NCBI GenBank assembly: GCA_015698045.1
Contig: BLAL01000002.1
Coordinates: forward strand, 248,001 to 312,000
Direction of reading: 5' to 3'
Length of the DNA stretch: 64,000 bases
DNA from: Rhizophagus clarus
Taxonomy: Eukaryota > Glomeromycota > Glomeromycetes > Glomerales > Glomeraceae
Below are positions 31,903-43,688 of the stretch, piece by piece. The notes beneath the pieces were generated by a model. It saw only the letters and a program-made list of their open reading frames with translations. It did no database searches and had not been told where the DNA came from. The position numbers were made by a program, and so were the translations under genes. How positions within the stretch are numbered: the stretch's first letter is position 1; each line of letters begins with the position of its first letter.

Positions 31903-33924
31903 CAGGATCTCTTCCCGCTGATCACTCAGCCCAAAATTTTTTGAAAGTTTTTGCGAACTTTCCTATAATAAAATCCCACCTTCTCTAAAGGAAATGGACG
32001 CAAACGACGTTAAAACTATCAAGGAAGCGACTGCTAACTCTTTTAAAAAACACCTCGGTGATATTTTTCGAACTATCTTACTTCGATGTCCTCAGCTTTG
32101 CGAAGGCTTAACGGTGACCACGGCTGGAGCGGCTGAAATATTCGACAAAGTACCTGACTATCGTCTGGACCCAGGCTTATTAACAGTCAAGCCTAAAGCT
32201 TCCCAACAACAAGTGGTTGCTTCTACGGTCATAGCCACTTTGGCTCACTGGTCTTTCTCTATCCTTCTTGAAGAGCTCGTTTTCCCCACCTACGATAAGA
32301 TTGCACTTGAGGTGGATGAGGTAATCGAGGCGCAAACATTAAGGCACCAATCAGAAATTGACCTGTTGAAAGATCAGTTGACAAAGACTGGCATGGCGCA
32401 ATCACCCGAAGATCATGCAGATATACCAGATTTAGCTATGGATATGGATCTCGCGCACCAATCAACGTCTTCGAAGGCCGATCCACCTCTTACTTCCTCC
32501 GAAACAAGTAACACCTCCTGGAAACCGGTTTTGACTAAGAATCAGAAAAAAAAGCTGAAGAAACAAGAGAAGCGCGCGGAAAAAACTAAATTCCTGCAGG
32601 AAGCTGCCTCACTCAACTCTTCGACTGCATCACCTGACTCCACCCTTGATAGTCAAAAGCCCACACTCTCTTCACACCCAACGCAATCATCTGCTTCAAT
32701 CAAGCGCAGCGATAAAAGTGATGATAAGAGCGCTTCGCTTACAACAAAAAAACGCAAAAACGAGAGTAGTACAGGAGATAACAACCTTATTATCACTGGA
32801 AACCAACCTGAGGATAACGATAAGAACCTCACCCTGGATCTAGTGGTCTATGACATTCCAGCCAAATGGACAAATTATCAACTCCTCAGCGAACTTAATA
32901 AATGGGGAAAAGTGGTGTCTGTCAGTACGAGAGTGCAAAAGAAATATCAAACAGCAAGGGTCAGACTTACACCCAACCATAATTGTCTTAAGGCTTATAA
33001 TAATGGTGATTGGACGGTTTCCCTCAGCTCTCTTCCTGTACGATGGTTCCCGGCAGCTTAGACTCTTTCAGAAAGAAAACAACGCGAAAAATTCCAGGCA
33101 GCAATCACAAATATCCCTGATGATATGACGATTGAATCACTATTTCCCAATGGCACTTCAGGCTCCTTCATCAACGATAGCAATCTCCAATCTTTCAAAG
33201 TAATTAAAGAACAGGATGGCACTAGGACTCTCATCGGCTACTTCGCAACATGGGACGCGTTATCCCGTAGGTTAGCCAAGAATCAAAAGTGGAATCAGAC
33301 TGATTTGGCTTGGTGCAAACATTCCACTCCATCCTACCGTTCAACAAGGCAAAAGCCGACGGCTACAAGCTCAGGCCCAAGATCCTCCTCTCACAAGAAA
33401 GCGGGCTCCTCTCCGGTGGTCACTGGATCAAACAGCACGCCTCTTGGGTCACGAAAGTCACGCAACAGCAACAATCATGAAAATAATACTAACTCGATTA
33501 ATCTCACGCAGTCTCAGAAACTTTATGGACGTTCAACCTCTTCTAACACGAACAAGGGACAGCGTAAGTATGGCAATGGGCACACGGGTAATATTAACAA
33601 GGTGGAAATCAAGCAATTGCTGGAACAGCTCATTAGTTTATGTTGCTAGCATACTAGAAACAGAAAGTTAGTCATAGATGGGATGGTTATTCCTAGCTGG
33701 TTAGTTGTTTTAGAGTAGATTATTTTCTCCAATATTTCTTTTTCTTTTTCTCGATACCTTTATTCCTTTTATATTAGTAGTTAATTTTTTTAGGCGGATG
33801 GTAAGACAGGTCCTTTGTGGCTTGAAGTAACGTTATTTGTATTTTAGTGGTACGTTAATGTACCCTCATTTTACTTAATAAAACAGAGTGCGGCTCCAAC
33901 GCCTTTAATATAAAAAAAAAAAAA
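31903..33924 (+). mobile_element. LINE-type retroposon with ORF1 only, poly(A) tail and 15-bp TSD
   Basis: Flanked by identical 15-bp direct repeats AATAATATAATTAAC (31,888-31,902 and 33,925-33,939, the latter overlapping the A-tail by two bases). It ends in about 15 A at 33,912-33,926. Contains a short 5' leader, one long reading frame (31,994-33,649) and a 260-bp 3' region, but no endonuclease/reverse-transcriptase ORF2. GC content is visibly higher than its surroundings, fitting a young insertion. Probably mobilised by the ORF2 protein of a full-length relative (inference). Confidence 0.8.
31994..33649 (+). pseudogene. LINE ORF1-like RNA-binding protein, one in-frame stop
   Basis: A 551-codon frame interrupted by a single TAG at 33,059-33,061, where FPAA-stop-TLSERKQREKF suggests a Trp codon (TGG) was mutated. 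Residues 1-130 are a helical region; about 185-205 is a basic coiled region (KNQKKKLKKQEKRAEKTKF); 205-270 is Ser/Thr/Pro-rich low complexity. Residues 280-360 form an RRM-like or ORF1-like nucleic-acid-binding domain (LDLVVYDIPAKWTNYQLLSE, LPVRWFPAA). The C-terminus is Ser/Asn/Lys-rich. The likely role is binding element RNA in a retrotransposition RNP. I recall the NGxWTxSLxxLPVRWFPA pattern from other Rhizophagus LINE ORF1s. Otherwise intact. Confidence 0.65.
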
Positions 33925-33939
33925 AATAATATAATTAAC

Positions 33940-35700
33940 ATAATTATGAATCACCTAGAATATTTTTATTTGTGTGTTTCTATTTCTTTAAACATTATTG
34001 ATAATTAAAATAATATTTGTGAAAAGATAATCTTGCTAGATTCAGATGTTCACATATTTATGACAAGTTATGATTCTAATAATCAATTAATTAAATAAGG
34101 TAATGGTAATATTAACAAATTATTCAAATTGTTCAAGAAATATTATAAATTACGAGTAACAAAAATCTTACTTTGGTAAAAACAAATAAAAAAAAAAATT
34201 TGTTTAAAAAAAGATGCTACAAACTATATAACAAATCTGTAATTTAATAGATGAGTATCACCACCAACTGGTCTGATAGTTATATCAGAATTACAAGATC
34301 ATTTTACTACCTAAATTTAAAATATTATTATATGGTACTTAAAAATAAAAAAAAGATTCAATTAAAGACAGTTTATGCAATGCTAATTTGATCACACTTC
34401 AGATCTTAAATGTTTCTCTTATATAAAATAAGAGAATACAAATATTGCAAGGTTATTGAATGTACTGAAAAGTATACTTTTAAAATGTATAAGTATTATG
34501 AACAAATCAATAATAAACTAGGTAGTTCTAAAACTTTTTAGTATAATTTATATAAAGTAAAAATAAATTAGAATATAAATGGAATGAGAAATATCTTATT
34601 TAAATTGTTTATGAAGGGTCAGGTTTTGGCCTGATTTTGAAATTTGAACCTATATGAAATATAATATGACTAACTCTATTTATTCATATTGAATTCAATT
34701 TTAAGAATAAATAACAAATTTTATATTTATAAGAATCTTATATTATAAATAGTATATGTAATAATTCTTTATTAGTGCATTTTAAGATTTCAATTTTAAG
34801 TTAATATTTGTTTTCTATAAATATATACCTTCTCTAAACATTGCTATTACTATCATCTTAAATTTATACATTAGAAGTTTAATAAAATTAATTATAAATC
34901 ACCCGATAATAATTATTACTGACTACATAAACAGTATTTATCATCCTTTTATCTATTATAGTAAAATATTATAATTTAATAAATAGTTAACAGAAGTTAT
35001 AAAAGTTATATATCTTACAAATAATATATTATAAAATATTTGTATTATTAGTTTTTAATATTAAAAATATTAAAAATCAATAATATTAAACTATTATATT
35101 CTTAAATATATTTTAAAAGATGATTTTAATGTTAACTATTCACTGTAATATATACTGTATATGGTAAATTTCACTATATAAGGAAAATTTTTTTAATATC
35201 TCTTTTATTTAATATAATATGATAAATTTCATTATATTTTTAATTTATTAAATAATTTATAAAATTTTTATTGATTAAATATTGCTATAAAATTTAAAAA
35301 TATGTAATTATATAAATTATATATAAAATTTTATTTAAGTTAATTTTTTAAAAAAAAAGAAGTAATAATAAAAAGTATAAAAAAAGTAAATAATAAAGAA
35401 TAAATAAATAAAAAAAAATAATAAAAATAATTAAAAGATAAAATTGAATGAATGATATAGAAATAAAAAGAATTATTTAAAAAAATATTATTAAAAAAAT
35501 ATTTAAAAAATTAATTCAAATTATTTTAATGCAATATTATTTATTATATTTATTTAATAATTTCAAATTTGAGTAATTTTTAATTAAAAATTTATTTCTT
35601 AAACCATAAACAATTATAGGCAAATTTGTTTATAATTTTACCAAAAATTCAGTTTTCATCTATTTTAAGACTATTACAAAAAAATTTTTTTTAATTAAAT
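33940..35700. other. AT-rich gene-free stretch
   Basis: About 1.8 kb of A/T runs without coding signal, RNA gene or clear repeat. A single higher-GC patch near 34,610-34,650 (GAAGGGTCAGGTTTTGGCCTG) has no frame. Confidence 0.5.
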
Positions 35701-35711
35701 TGGTACATTGA

Positions 35712-36074
35712 ACGTCTTCACAAATTGCATGATTAGGATTAGATTAGGATTAAGATTAGGATTAGCTTTAAATTAAGATTAACATTCAATCTTACTTCAC
35801 AAAATTAATCATGATTAAATTTATTAAAGTATTAATTAGACAGAATTTAATTATCTATTATAAATTTGACTGAAATTAAAATATTACATTAAAAAAATCC
35901 ATAATAATTAATTTTCATTTCTAATTTTATTCAATGAACAAAATTAAAATTACATATGAAATTTCAATTATAATTAGCTTGAGATTAACTTTAATCTTAA
36001 GCATATTTTTCATGAAACTAGATTAACCTTTAATCTCAATTTTAATCTCAATCACACAATTTGTAAAGATACCT
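35712..36074. mobile_element. MITE with GATTAG-rich ends
   Basis: Left end ACGTCTTCACAAATTGCATG followed by GATTAGGATTAGATTAGG repeats; right end, inverted, AGGTATCTTTACAAATTGTG followed by TGATTGAGATTAAAATTGAG. The interior is also made of TTAATCTTA/TAAGATTAA words and is partly self-complementary. No clear TSD. The GATTAG repeats resemble telomeric DNA but belong to the mirrored ends. Confidence 0.55.
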
Positions 36075-36079
36075 ATTAT

Positions 36080-36920
36080 TTACTGATCATATAACAAAAA
36101 ATTAAAGTCACTTATTAATTAAAAACTTGTATTTTTAAAAATATCCATTTTTTTAAAAAAATTTGCAATTAAATTTGACAATTTCATTGAGTTTTAATTG
36201 TAGCTACATTAAACTTTAATATAATATTTAAAATTTATTATAATGAAAAATTTTTATTATTTAAAATTTTTATACTTAAATATAATATTTTTAATTTTAT
36301 ATAAAATCTTAATAATGCAATAATTCCATAAAAATTAATAATAAAAGTGCAATGTAAATTTTATAAAATAAAATAATATTAAATTTAAGTTTATATATTA
36401 AATAATTTATATTTTATAATTTTATTTAATTTTCAAATGATATGTTTTTTTATAAACTATTATACATCATTACCAAGTTTACAATATTTAGCAATATTAG
36501 TTAAAGAAGAAAGTATCATTATTTGATAATTATGTTCATCAAAAATAGTAGTAAAAGAAATTCTTAAAGTATTTTTTTAAAAAATTTTCATTAACTTTCT
36601 ATTTACATTCTGTAGTTCTAGATTAGTGATTTTTTTGATCATTTAAATTCAATACTTTTTTTGGTATTTTCAACTAATTTTTTTTAGATATTATTATCAT
36701 CTATTTTAGTTCTTTTTCTCTGAATACTAAAATCTTTCTTTATTTAAAAATTTTTCAGCTTTATCTTAAATTTAAAAAGTTTGTTTTAAAGATAATTTTA
36801 AAGTTGAATTTTTAATATCATTTTTAAATAAAAAGTTAATAATTAGAAAATTTTAGTATTATTCATTATAAAATAATTTAATATTATATGAAGTTTTATT
36901 ATTTAGAAATAATAAAAAAC
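36080..36920. other. AT-rich gene-free stretch
   Basis: No gene or organised repeat seen. Confidence 0.45.
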
Positions 36921-36924
36921 CTTC

Positions 36925-37935
36925 CTCTACTTTATTTTCAAAAGTCTGGTCATATTTTTCATCTGGCAACCTTATAATGAAGAAAAAAAAATAAATTTAT
37001 TAAAAAAAAAATAAACTTTCTCTTTTCCAGCCTTCCCTTACCTCAATTTTAAAGGTCTGGTCATGTTTTCCATTTGGCAACCCTATAATAAAGAAAAAAA
37101 ATAAATTTATTAAAAAAAAATTTAAATTCCCTCTTCTCCAACCCTCTCATACCTCAATCTCAAAAGTCTGGTCATGTTTTTCATCCGTCAACCCTATAAT
37201 AAAGAAAAAAAATAAATTTATTAAAAAAAAAATCAAATTTCCTCTTCTTCAGCTCTTCCTTACCTCAATTTCAAAAGTCCAGTCATATTTTTCATCTGAC
37301 AGCCCTATAATAAAGAAAAAAAATAAATTTGTTGAAAAAAAAATAAACTTCTTTTTTTTAGCACTCTTTTACCTCAATTTCAAAAGTCCAGTCATGTTTT
37401 TCATCTGACAATCTTATAATAAAAAAAAAATAATTTTATTAAAAAAAAATAAACTCCTCTTCTCTAGCCCTCTTATACCTTAATTTCAAAAGTCCAGTCA
37501 TATTTTTCATCTGACAATCCTATAATAAAAAAAAAAAATAAATTTATTGAAAAAAAAATAAACTTCCTTTTTTTCTAACGTTCCCTTACCTTAATTTCAA
37601 AAGTCTGGTCATGTTTTTCATCTGGCAATCCTATAATAAAGAAAAAAAATAAAATTATTAAAAAAACAAATAAACTCTCACTTTTCTGACCTTTCCTTAC
37701 TTTAATTTCAAAAAGTCTGGTCATGCTTTTTGTCTAGCAATCTTATAATAAAGAAAAAAAATAAATTTATTAAAAAAAAAAATAAACTCCTTCACCAGCA
37801 TTCCCTTACTTCAATTTCAAAAGTCCAGTCGTATTTTTTGTCTGATAACCTTACAAAAATAATATTAAATAAAAAAATTACTTCCTCTTTAGCCTTCACT
37901 TCAATTTAAAAAATTCTGGTCATAATTTTCATTCA
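36925..37935 (-). repeat. A-family exon/intron-like array (array A3)
   Basis: About nine units of 100-118 bp. On the minus strand each reads TTTATTATAG|GGTTGCCAGATGAAAAACAT, continuing GACCAGACTTTTGAAATTGA to AG|GTAAGGGAAGG, then T-rich spacer with AATAAATTTATTTTTT. Compared with A1 the acceptor side has changed (TTATTATAGGGTTGCC instead of TTTTGTAGTGTTGCC), a lineage-specific variant homogenised through the array. Many GTAAG donors have decayed to GTATG/GTAAA. Confidence 0.75.
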
Positions 37936-37949
37936 GAAAATCTCCTTAA

Positions 37950-38245
37950 GAAAGAAAAAAGAGATTATCAGATGACTTGTACTACACAATCTATCTGATA
38001 ATCTAATTGCTATTTTGAAAGAATAAAAAAATATATATATATGTATTTTTTATCAACAAAACTTTTTTTTGATGACAAACAGATTATCAGATTGACTGGA
38101 TATCTGATAAACCATCTGGTCAACCAGTCAAACTGGTGATATAAACCAGAATTCTGAATTGATCAGATATTTGATAAATCATCTGGTCAAACCAGTAATA
38201 CAAACAGATTAATCTGAATCTGTTTTTTTTGGATAGTTTTACTAG
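37950..38245. repeat. ATCTGATAATC/CATCTGGTCAA inverted and direct repeats
   Basis: Words ATTATCAGATTGACTGG, TATCTGATAAACCATCTGGT and ATTTGATAAATCATCTGGTC recur in both orientations. Possibly a decayed MITE. Confidence 0.4.
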
Positions 38246-38811
38246 ATGTCTAGTTGAACGAAGTTAGAGTATACCTCTAATTAAATCTTATTATAATTAA
38301 TATATTATAATAATTTTATATAAATTTATATATTTAATAAACATATAATTTAAAAACTAATATTTTTAAAATGCATTATTTTTGTGAATCACTATATATA
38401 AAAAAATAAAAATTATTATTCAGTTTATAAATATTTTTTTTAAATTACAAAATTATAAATGATATAAAAATGAATTTTTTATAAAATTTTATACTTATAA
38501 CTTTTGAAGTATATTTGAAATAATAAAAATAAATTTTTATTATAGTAGATATAACTTTTATTATAATTATTTAGAATTTTGGATAGTCTAAATGATTTTT
38601 AATTTGGCAATTTTTAACTTATTATAATATAATATAAATTATTTAGTAAAATTTTTTACTTGATTTTTATTTTTTAATAAATAGTTATTATCAGTTTTTT
38701 TTTTTCTTTATAAATAACTGGTACTTACTTTACATTAAAATATTTATACTGATATATAACAAAAATAACTGATTAAAAAAATTATAGTATTTATTATATA
38801 TTATAATTTAT
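38245..38811. other. AT-rich gene-free stretch
   Basis: No gene or organised repeat seen. Confidence 0.45.
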
Positions 38812-38824
38812 TATAATAGTAATA

Positions 38825-39044
38825 ATATTTATTTTAGTAATGTTTTTTTTATAGTTTTATGGTTAATTTTATTTAATTGGATTTTATAAGATAGATAGAT
38901 ATATATTTGTATATATTCATAGGGTCATACTTAACTGAACTGGGAGGAGTCATATAATATTGTGTGTAATATTCTTTTTTGATATTTTTCAATAAATATG
39001 ACATGATCTTTGAAGAAAAAAAAAAAAATAAAAAATAAAAAAAA
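38825..39044 (+). mobile_element. Small retroposed sequence (SINE-like or processed RNA)
   Basis: A 220-bp segment flanked by identical 13-bp repeats TATAATAGTAATA (38,812-38,824 and 39,045-39,057). It ends in an A-rich tail (about 39,016-39,044), with AATAAA at about 38,991, some 25 bp before the tail. No Pol III A/B boxes were recognised. The AT-rich TSD has some chance of being coincidental; the A-tail and signal make retroposition likely. Confidence 0.45.
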
Positions 39045-39168
39045 TATAATAGTAATAGTAATATTAATTAATTATATTTATTAACTAAAAAATAATATTA
39101 CTATATATATTTTAAATATTAATATATGTATTTTTATACATTTGTTTATATTTTTTTAAGGATTTTAT

Positions 39169-39599
39169 AATTCATCGCATATGCAAAATTTTGCCAGTAT
39201 CACGTGATCTGCTGATCATTTTCTTTTTTGGATATTAGTGAAACTTATTTTCATGGATTTTTGTCAAGAGAAAATTTCCTTTTTTAGAAGTTTGTGTAAC
39301 TTTATAATTTGACCGGAATTACTGAATCTGACCAGAATTAAAGATGTGACAAATAATGTGACAAATAAGATTTTTTTACTGAAAAAAATCTAAGTTTATA
39401 TAATACTTAGTGATTTTTTAAAGCTTGGAAGGCGTGATGCCAGGTGATATTTTATACATTACACAAAATTCCAAAAAAGGATATTTTTTTCCAGACAAAA
39501 ATTGAAAAAATGTTATGCTGAATAGTTACACAAAATTCCATAAAAGAAAATGATCTATAACCTCGTGACTCTGGCGAAATTTCGCATATGCGATGAATT
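39169..39599. mobile_element. Foldback MITE with long nested inverted arms
   Basis: Outer ends AATTCATCGCATATGC and its inverse, continuing CGAAATTTCGCCAG / AAAATTTTGCCAGT and CACG on both sides (about 36 bp). The mirroring continues inward: TGATCATTTTCTTTTTTGG against TAGATCATTTTCTTTTATGG, then GGATTTTTGTC... and TTTCCTTTTTTAGAAGTTTG against ATCCTTTTTTGGAATTTTGT. Each arm is about 150 bp, so most of the element can form a hairpin. No coding capacity. Confidence 0.75.
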
Positions 39600-40130
39600 T
39601 TAATTTTCTTTTTTTAAATATAAATTTGTATAATTTTCAATATTTTAAGTAATGTTGATTGATAAAGAATTTGTATCTTTATATTTTTTTAATGTTTAAT
39701 CTTTTTAATCTTTTTAACAATATATAAACATCTAGAAATTGATGTATATTGTAATATAAATTTTTCTATAATTTACTAATATGTAATAATAAACAAACCT
39801 TTTAAATTTAATAATAATTCTAAAACTGTCTTTTAATAATATATTTATAATATATATTTGATATTTATATTATATATATATTAAATACTAATATTTATAA
39901 GAGATTATATTTAGATTATTTCTAATAATTTTTATTAAATGCTATGATTAGAATTCTACAAAATATCTGATTTAATTAAATCTGATCTAAATTTAATCTA
40001 ATCTAAATATGATCTATCAGATTTGAATCAGATTATAAAATTTTAATCTGCAGATTAGATTTGAATTTAAAATTTTAATCTGAAGTTCAAATTCAGATTT
40101 AAATTGTATTCATCAGAAAAAATTTTAGTC
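39600..40130. other. AT-rich stretch with ATCTGATTTAATC words
   Basis: No gene. From about 39,965 to 40,140 short words (AATCTGAT, AAATTTTAATCTGCAGATTT) recur in both orientations. Confidence 0.35.
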
Positions 40131-40325
40131 TGCAGATTTACATAATTTTGCGAAGTCTATTTTTGTATAAATCTGAAGATATGCTAATATGTAATGCTGA
40201 AAAATTTTATGCATTTCTGCATAAATCTGCAAATGTCAAAAAATCTGCAAAAATTTTTAAAAATAAATTTGCGAAATTTTTCAAAATTTTTGATAATTTA
40301 CAATTGAGTTTTGCTAGTTTTGCTA
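40130..40325 (+). repeat. Diverged copy of the CTGCGCAGA-rich repeat
   Basis: Matches the minus strand of 21,965-22,160 over about 170 bp (GCTGAAAAATTTTATGCATT, AAATTTGCGAAATTTTTCAA, AATTTACAATTG), with most CG lost. Probably an old relic of the end of an 18,656-22,169-type element. Confidence 0.5.
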
Positions 40326-40330
40326 ACTTG

Positions 40331-40445
40331 CCCCCCAGTTAAATCACCCAGGTTAAATCACCCCCATGAAAATTTTATAATATTTTATATTAATTTTTAT
40401 TGGCTAATTTTATTATTCGTAAAAGTAAAAAAAAAAATAAAATAA
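40331..40445 (+). repeat. End of a CAGTTAAATCACC-type element (inverted copy at 57,555-57,665)
   Basis: Starts after TTGCTAACTTG with CCCCCCAGTTAAATCACCCA and runs through GGTTAAATCACCCCCATGAA and AATATTTTATATTAATTTTT. The same sequence, inverted, is found at 57,555-57,665. Related GTTAAATCACC words occur near 41,340, 41,445, 42,950 and 43,710, so this is one terminus of a family that includes the big inverted repeat. Confidence 0.55.
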
Positions 40446-40456
40446 AATTTATTTAT

Positions 40457-41386
40457 AAGTTAAAGCTGAATAGAATTATACATTTGTATATTAAAAAATC
40501 GTTTATTTTATTTAATTATTACAGGACAGAAAAAAAAATAGATTGAAACAAATACAAAATAAAACAATTGGAAAAGAAATCAAATACCAAATTGAAATAA
40601 AACCAATGATAAAAATATAAAGTCAAACCAAAACCAAAGAAAATTGAAATAAACCAAAGCCTGAAAATAAAGAGATCAAACAATATCACAAAGTATAAAA
40701 AACAAGATTAAGAAAATCTAACCGAAATAAACCCAACCAAAAAGAAAAGAGAATCCAACCATAATCCAAGAAGAAACCCAAAAAGAAACTGATCAAAATA
40801 CAAAAATTTCAAGTAAATAGAACCCCAAGAAAAAATGCAAGGGAAAAAACCCAAGTAAATCCCAAGAAAATGTAAAAAATAAACCAAAAACAGAAAAAAA
40901 AAAGTGCAAGAAAACCCCACCAGAAAGAAACCCAAAAAGTCCAAAAAGAAATACAAACATAAATCCAAAAAGAAGTCCAGGAGACCAAGAAGAAACCCAA
41001 GAAGAACCCCAGGATAAAATCTGACCAAAGGAAAGAAAAAGGATTAATTAGTTGTTATAAAGGAAATAGATTTCTGAAATTTTGAAAAATCTGAAACTTA
41101 CTGTTTATTAAAGCATTAAAGAACCTACAAAAAAAAAAGAAGAAAATAATTAATCAGCAAGAAATAAAAAAACAATAAATAAATCCAAGAACATACTGTG
41201 TTAAAGGCTAAAGTTTGAAACGTTAAAGGTGAAGGAAGAGTAGAAGAAAGAGTGGAAGACCAGAAATGCTGCAATAAACAAATAAATAATTTGTGAAATG
41301 TTATGTAAATTTTTTCAAATAAAAATTACCAGATTAAATCATCCTGGTTAAATTACTTCAGGTTAAAATTAGTCTTATACTTTACA
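40457..41386 (-). repeat. Left arm (930 bp) of a giant inverted repeat
   Basis: Outer end TTAAAGCTGAATAGAATTAT; inner end CCTGGTTAAATTACTTCAGG then TTAAAATTAGTCTTATAC. Pairs with 43,689-44,620 over its whole length with only scattered mismatches. On its minus strand (equal to the right arm's plus strand) it shows exon-like features: TTTTTTTTGTAG|GTTCTTTAATGCTTTAATAA, and T-rich spacers. Long frames here (poly-Phe/Leu) are compositional artefacts. Confidence 0.8.
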
Positions 41387-43688
41387 ATTATTTTTATCAT
41401 TAATTTAATATTAATTAATGAATCTTGCTAATTTGCTCCCTGGGTCAAATCACCCAGATGATTTTACCTGTAAATAATTTGCCAAAATTCAGGTGATTTA
41501 TACGTATAAAAAATTTTACTCTAGGTGATTTTACTCATAATTAATTTATGAAATTTGATTGGCTAAAATTTACAATATTACGCATGTAGAAAATCTAATA
41601 ATTGGCTAATTTTTATTTGAAAATTTCTGTTAAATAATTAATCTGACTACAAAAATAATAAAATTTATTTATATATTAAATTATGACTTTATTTATTTAA
41701 ATACTGTTTATCAAAGTACAATTATTTATCTTTAATGTAATTAATAATGATAATAATGATATAAAAAAAAGTCTAACAATAATGGTAAAAAGAGAGAGAA
41801 AAAATGGAAATAATAAAAAAGAATTATTAGAAACAAAAAAAAAACCAATGGAATGAAATAGTGACATAAAGTATAATTGGAGACAAAGAAAATGATAGGA
41901 AACGAGAGAGATAGCAGAAAAAGAAAAGATAGTGAAAAGACAAGGAAAAGGACGTGAAAATAAAAAAGAATAAGATTGAAAACAAAAGGAAATAGGACAA
42001 AGTGAAAGGGGACAAAAACAAAAATAAAAAAATAATGAGAGGGGACAAAAAACAAAAGGATAATGAGAAGATGATGAACAAAAAGATAATGAAGGTAAAA
42101 CGATGATGAAAGTGAAACGATGATGAGGGTAAAACGATGATGAAGGTAAAATGATAATAAGGGTAAAATGATGACGAGGGTGAAATGATGATGAGAATGA
42201 AATAATCATGAAAATAAAACGATAATAAGGACAAAATGATGATGAAAACGAAAAAATGAAAGGAAATGAAAATAAAAAGAAAAGGGAAACAAATTAATGA
42301 AAAGATAAACCATAAAAGAAGAAAAAATAGAGTTAGTAAATTGAAATATGAAAACAAATTCGAATAAAAATATAGAGAAGAAAAAACCACCATACCTTGT
42401 TTGCGAAACTAAGACTTAAAAAAAGAAAAGAATTAGAAACAAGAAAACAAAAAAAAGGAAAAAAAAAGAAGCAATATACTTTAATGCAAAACTGGAAGAA
42501 ATTAAAGACCTAAAAAGAGAAGAGAAATAAGAAATGAAAAGAAAAATGAAAACAAAAAAGAAGGAAGGATGAAAAAATGACACTTATGGCATGAAACCGA
42601 AAGAGCTTAAAAGACCTAAAAGAAGAGGAAAGAAATTAAAAACAAGAAAGAAAAATGAAAACAAAAGAAGGAAAAAAAGAACATATCTGCATACTTTCGA
42701 CCAAGTAAAGGGGGGATGAAAAAAAGAAAGGGAGTGAAAAGAAATGAAAAAAAAAGAAGGGAGAATGAAGAAACAAAAAAAAAATGAAGGGAAGTGAAAA
42801 GGAACAAAAAAAAATAAAGTGGAAGCAAAAAAAAAAATGAAGTGAAGTAAAAAAAAATGAAAAAATAAGAAGGAAATAAAAGTAATAATGGAAATAAAAG
42901 AATAACTTGGTGCGAAAAAAATAAACAAAAAAACTGCAAAAATTAATTGGGTTAAATCACCTATATCGAAATAATTAAATTATAAAAATCAATCAGGTGA
43001 TATCACCTGAGTTATATCACTTCCGGTTAAAATTAGCTATAATTTTAATTAATTTATTTAATTTATTTAATTAAAGTATTACAAATAAATTAATTTACTA
43101 TATTATAAATTACATTATTTCAGGTATTAAATATATTAAAGTTCTCTTCCTTTTTCAGTTTTTTTTTTTTTTACTTTCACTATTTTGTTGAAAAATGTAA
43201 AAAACATTTTTTTTTGAAATTTTTACCTTTATATTGAAATTGAAACTTTTTTTTCAATTTTTTACACCTGCAAAACTATCAGTAAATGTTTCATTAAATA
43301 AAAAAAAAATTAAATTTTATTTACTTCAAAATTCTATCTAGAGACAGATCAGAAAACCATAAACTTAACTAATATTTTTCAAAATTTTAATCTTTAAAAT
43401 TTGGTTAGAAAGTATTTAAAAAGCCAATAATTTATAAATTAAAAATGAAATAGTTAGTTAATATATTGTTTAATAAAAAATTAATAAATTTGAATTTTTA
43501 AAGGTAAATACTTTTAAATTCTACTAGATAACTTCTGAAAAGATGCAAATCTAAAAAAAAAAATTTAAAATGTTAATTAACATTTCACTAATAAAAACGA
43601 GCAAAAAATCTTTGGGATGATATCTGATTTACTGCAAAATAAAGTCTAATTAAAAAAAATAAAAATGAATGTTATTTAATATTTGTTA
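41387..43688. repeat. Spacer of the giant inverted repeat: minisatellite and exon/intron-like units
   Basis: Contains a second set of element-end words near 41,440 (TCAAATCACCCAGATGATTT) and 42,950-43,030 (GGTTAAATCACC, a GATATCACCTGA palindrome region). A 20-22-bp minisatellite lies at about 42,060-42,250 (ATGATGAAGGTAAAACG variants). On the minus strand three exon-like pieces about 100 bp apart occur at 42,390-42,640, each after TTTTAG/TTTAAG (GTCTTAGTTTCGCAAAC, GTCTTTAATTTCTTCCAG, GTCTTTTAAGCTCTTTCGG). The rest is purine-rich on plus. No protein gene. Confidence 0.55.

Noticed and set aside
32646..33671. Secondary plus-strand frames inside the LINE ORF1
   Set aside because: Out-of-frame shadows; the main frame carries the recognisable domain and only one stop.
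35712..36074. GATTAGG repeats as a second interstitial telomere
   Set aside because: They are part of mirrored MITE ends and the motif is GATTAG/GATTAGGATTAG, not a clean TTAGGG array.
40708..42939. Several minus-strand hydrophobic frames of 100-190 aa
   Set aside because: Artefacts of purine-rich plus strand in the giant inverted repeat; overlapping frames are equally open and none has domain features.
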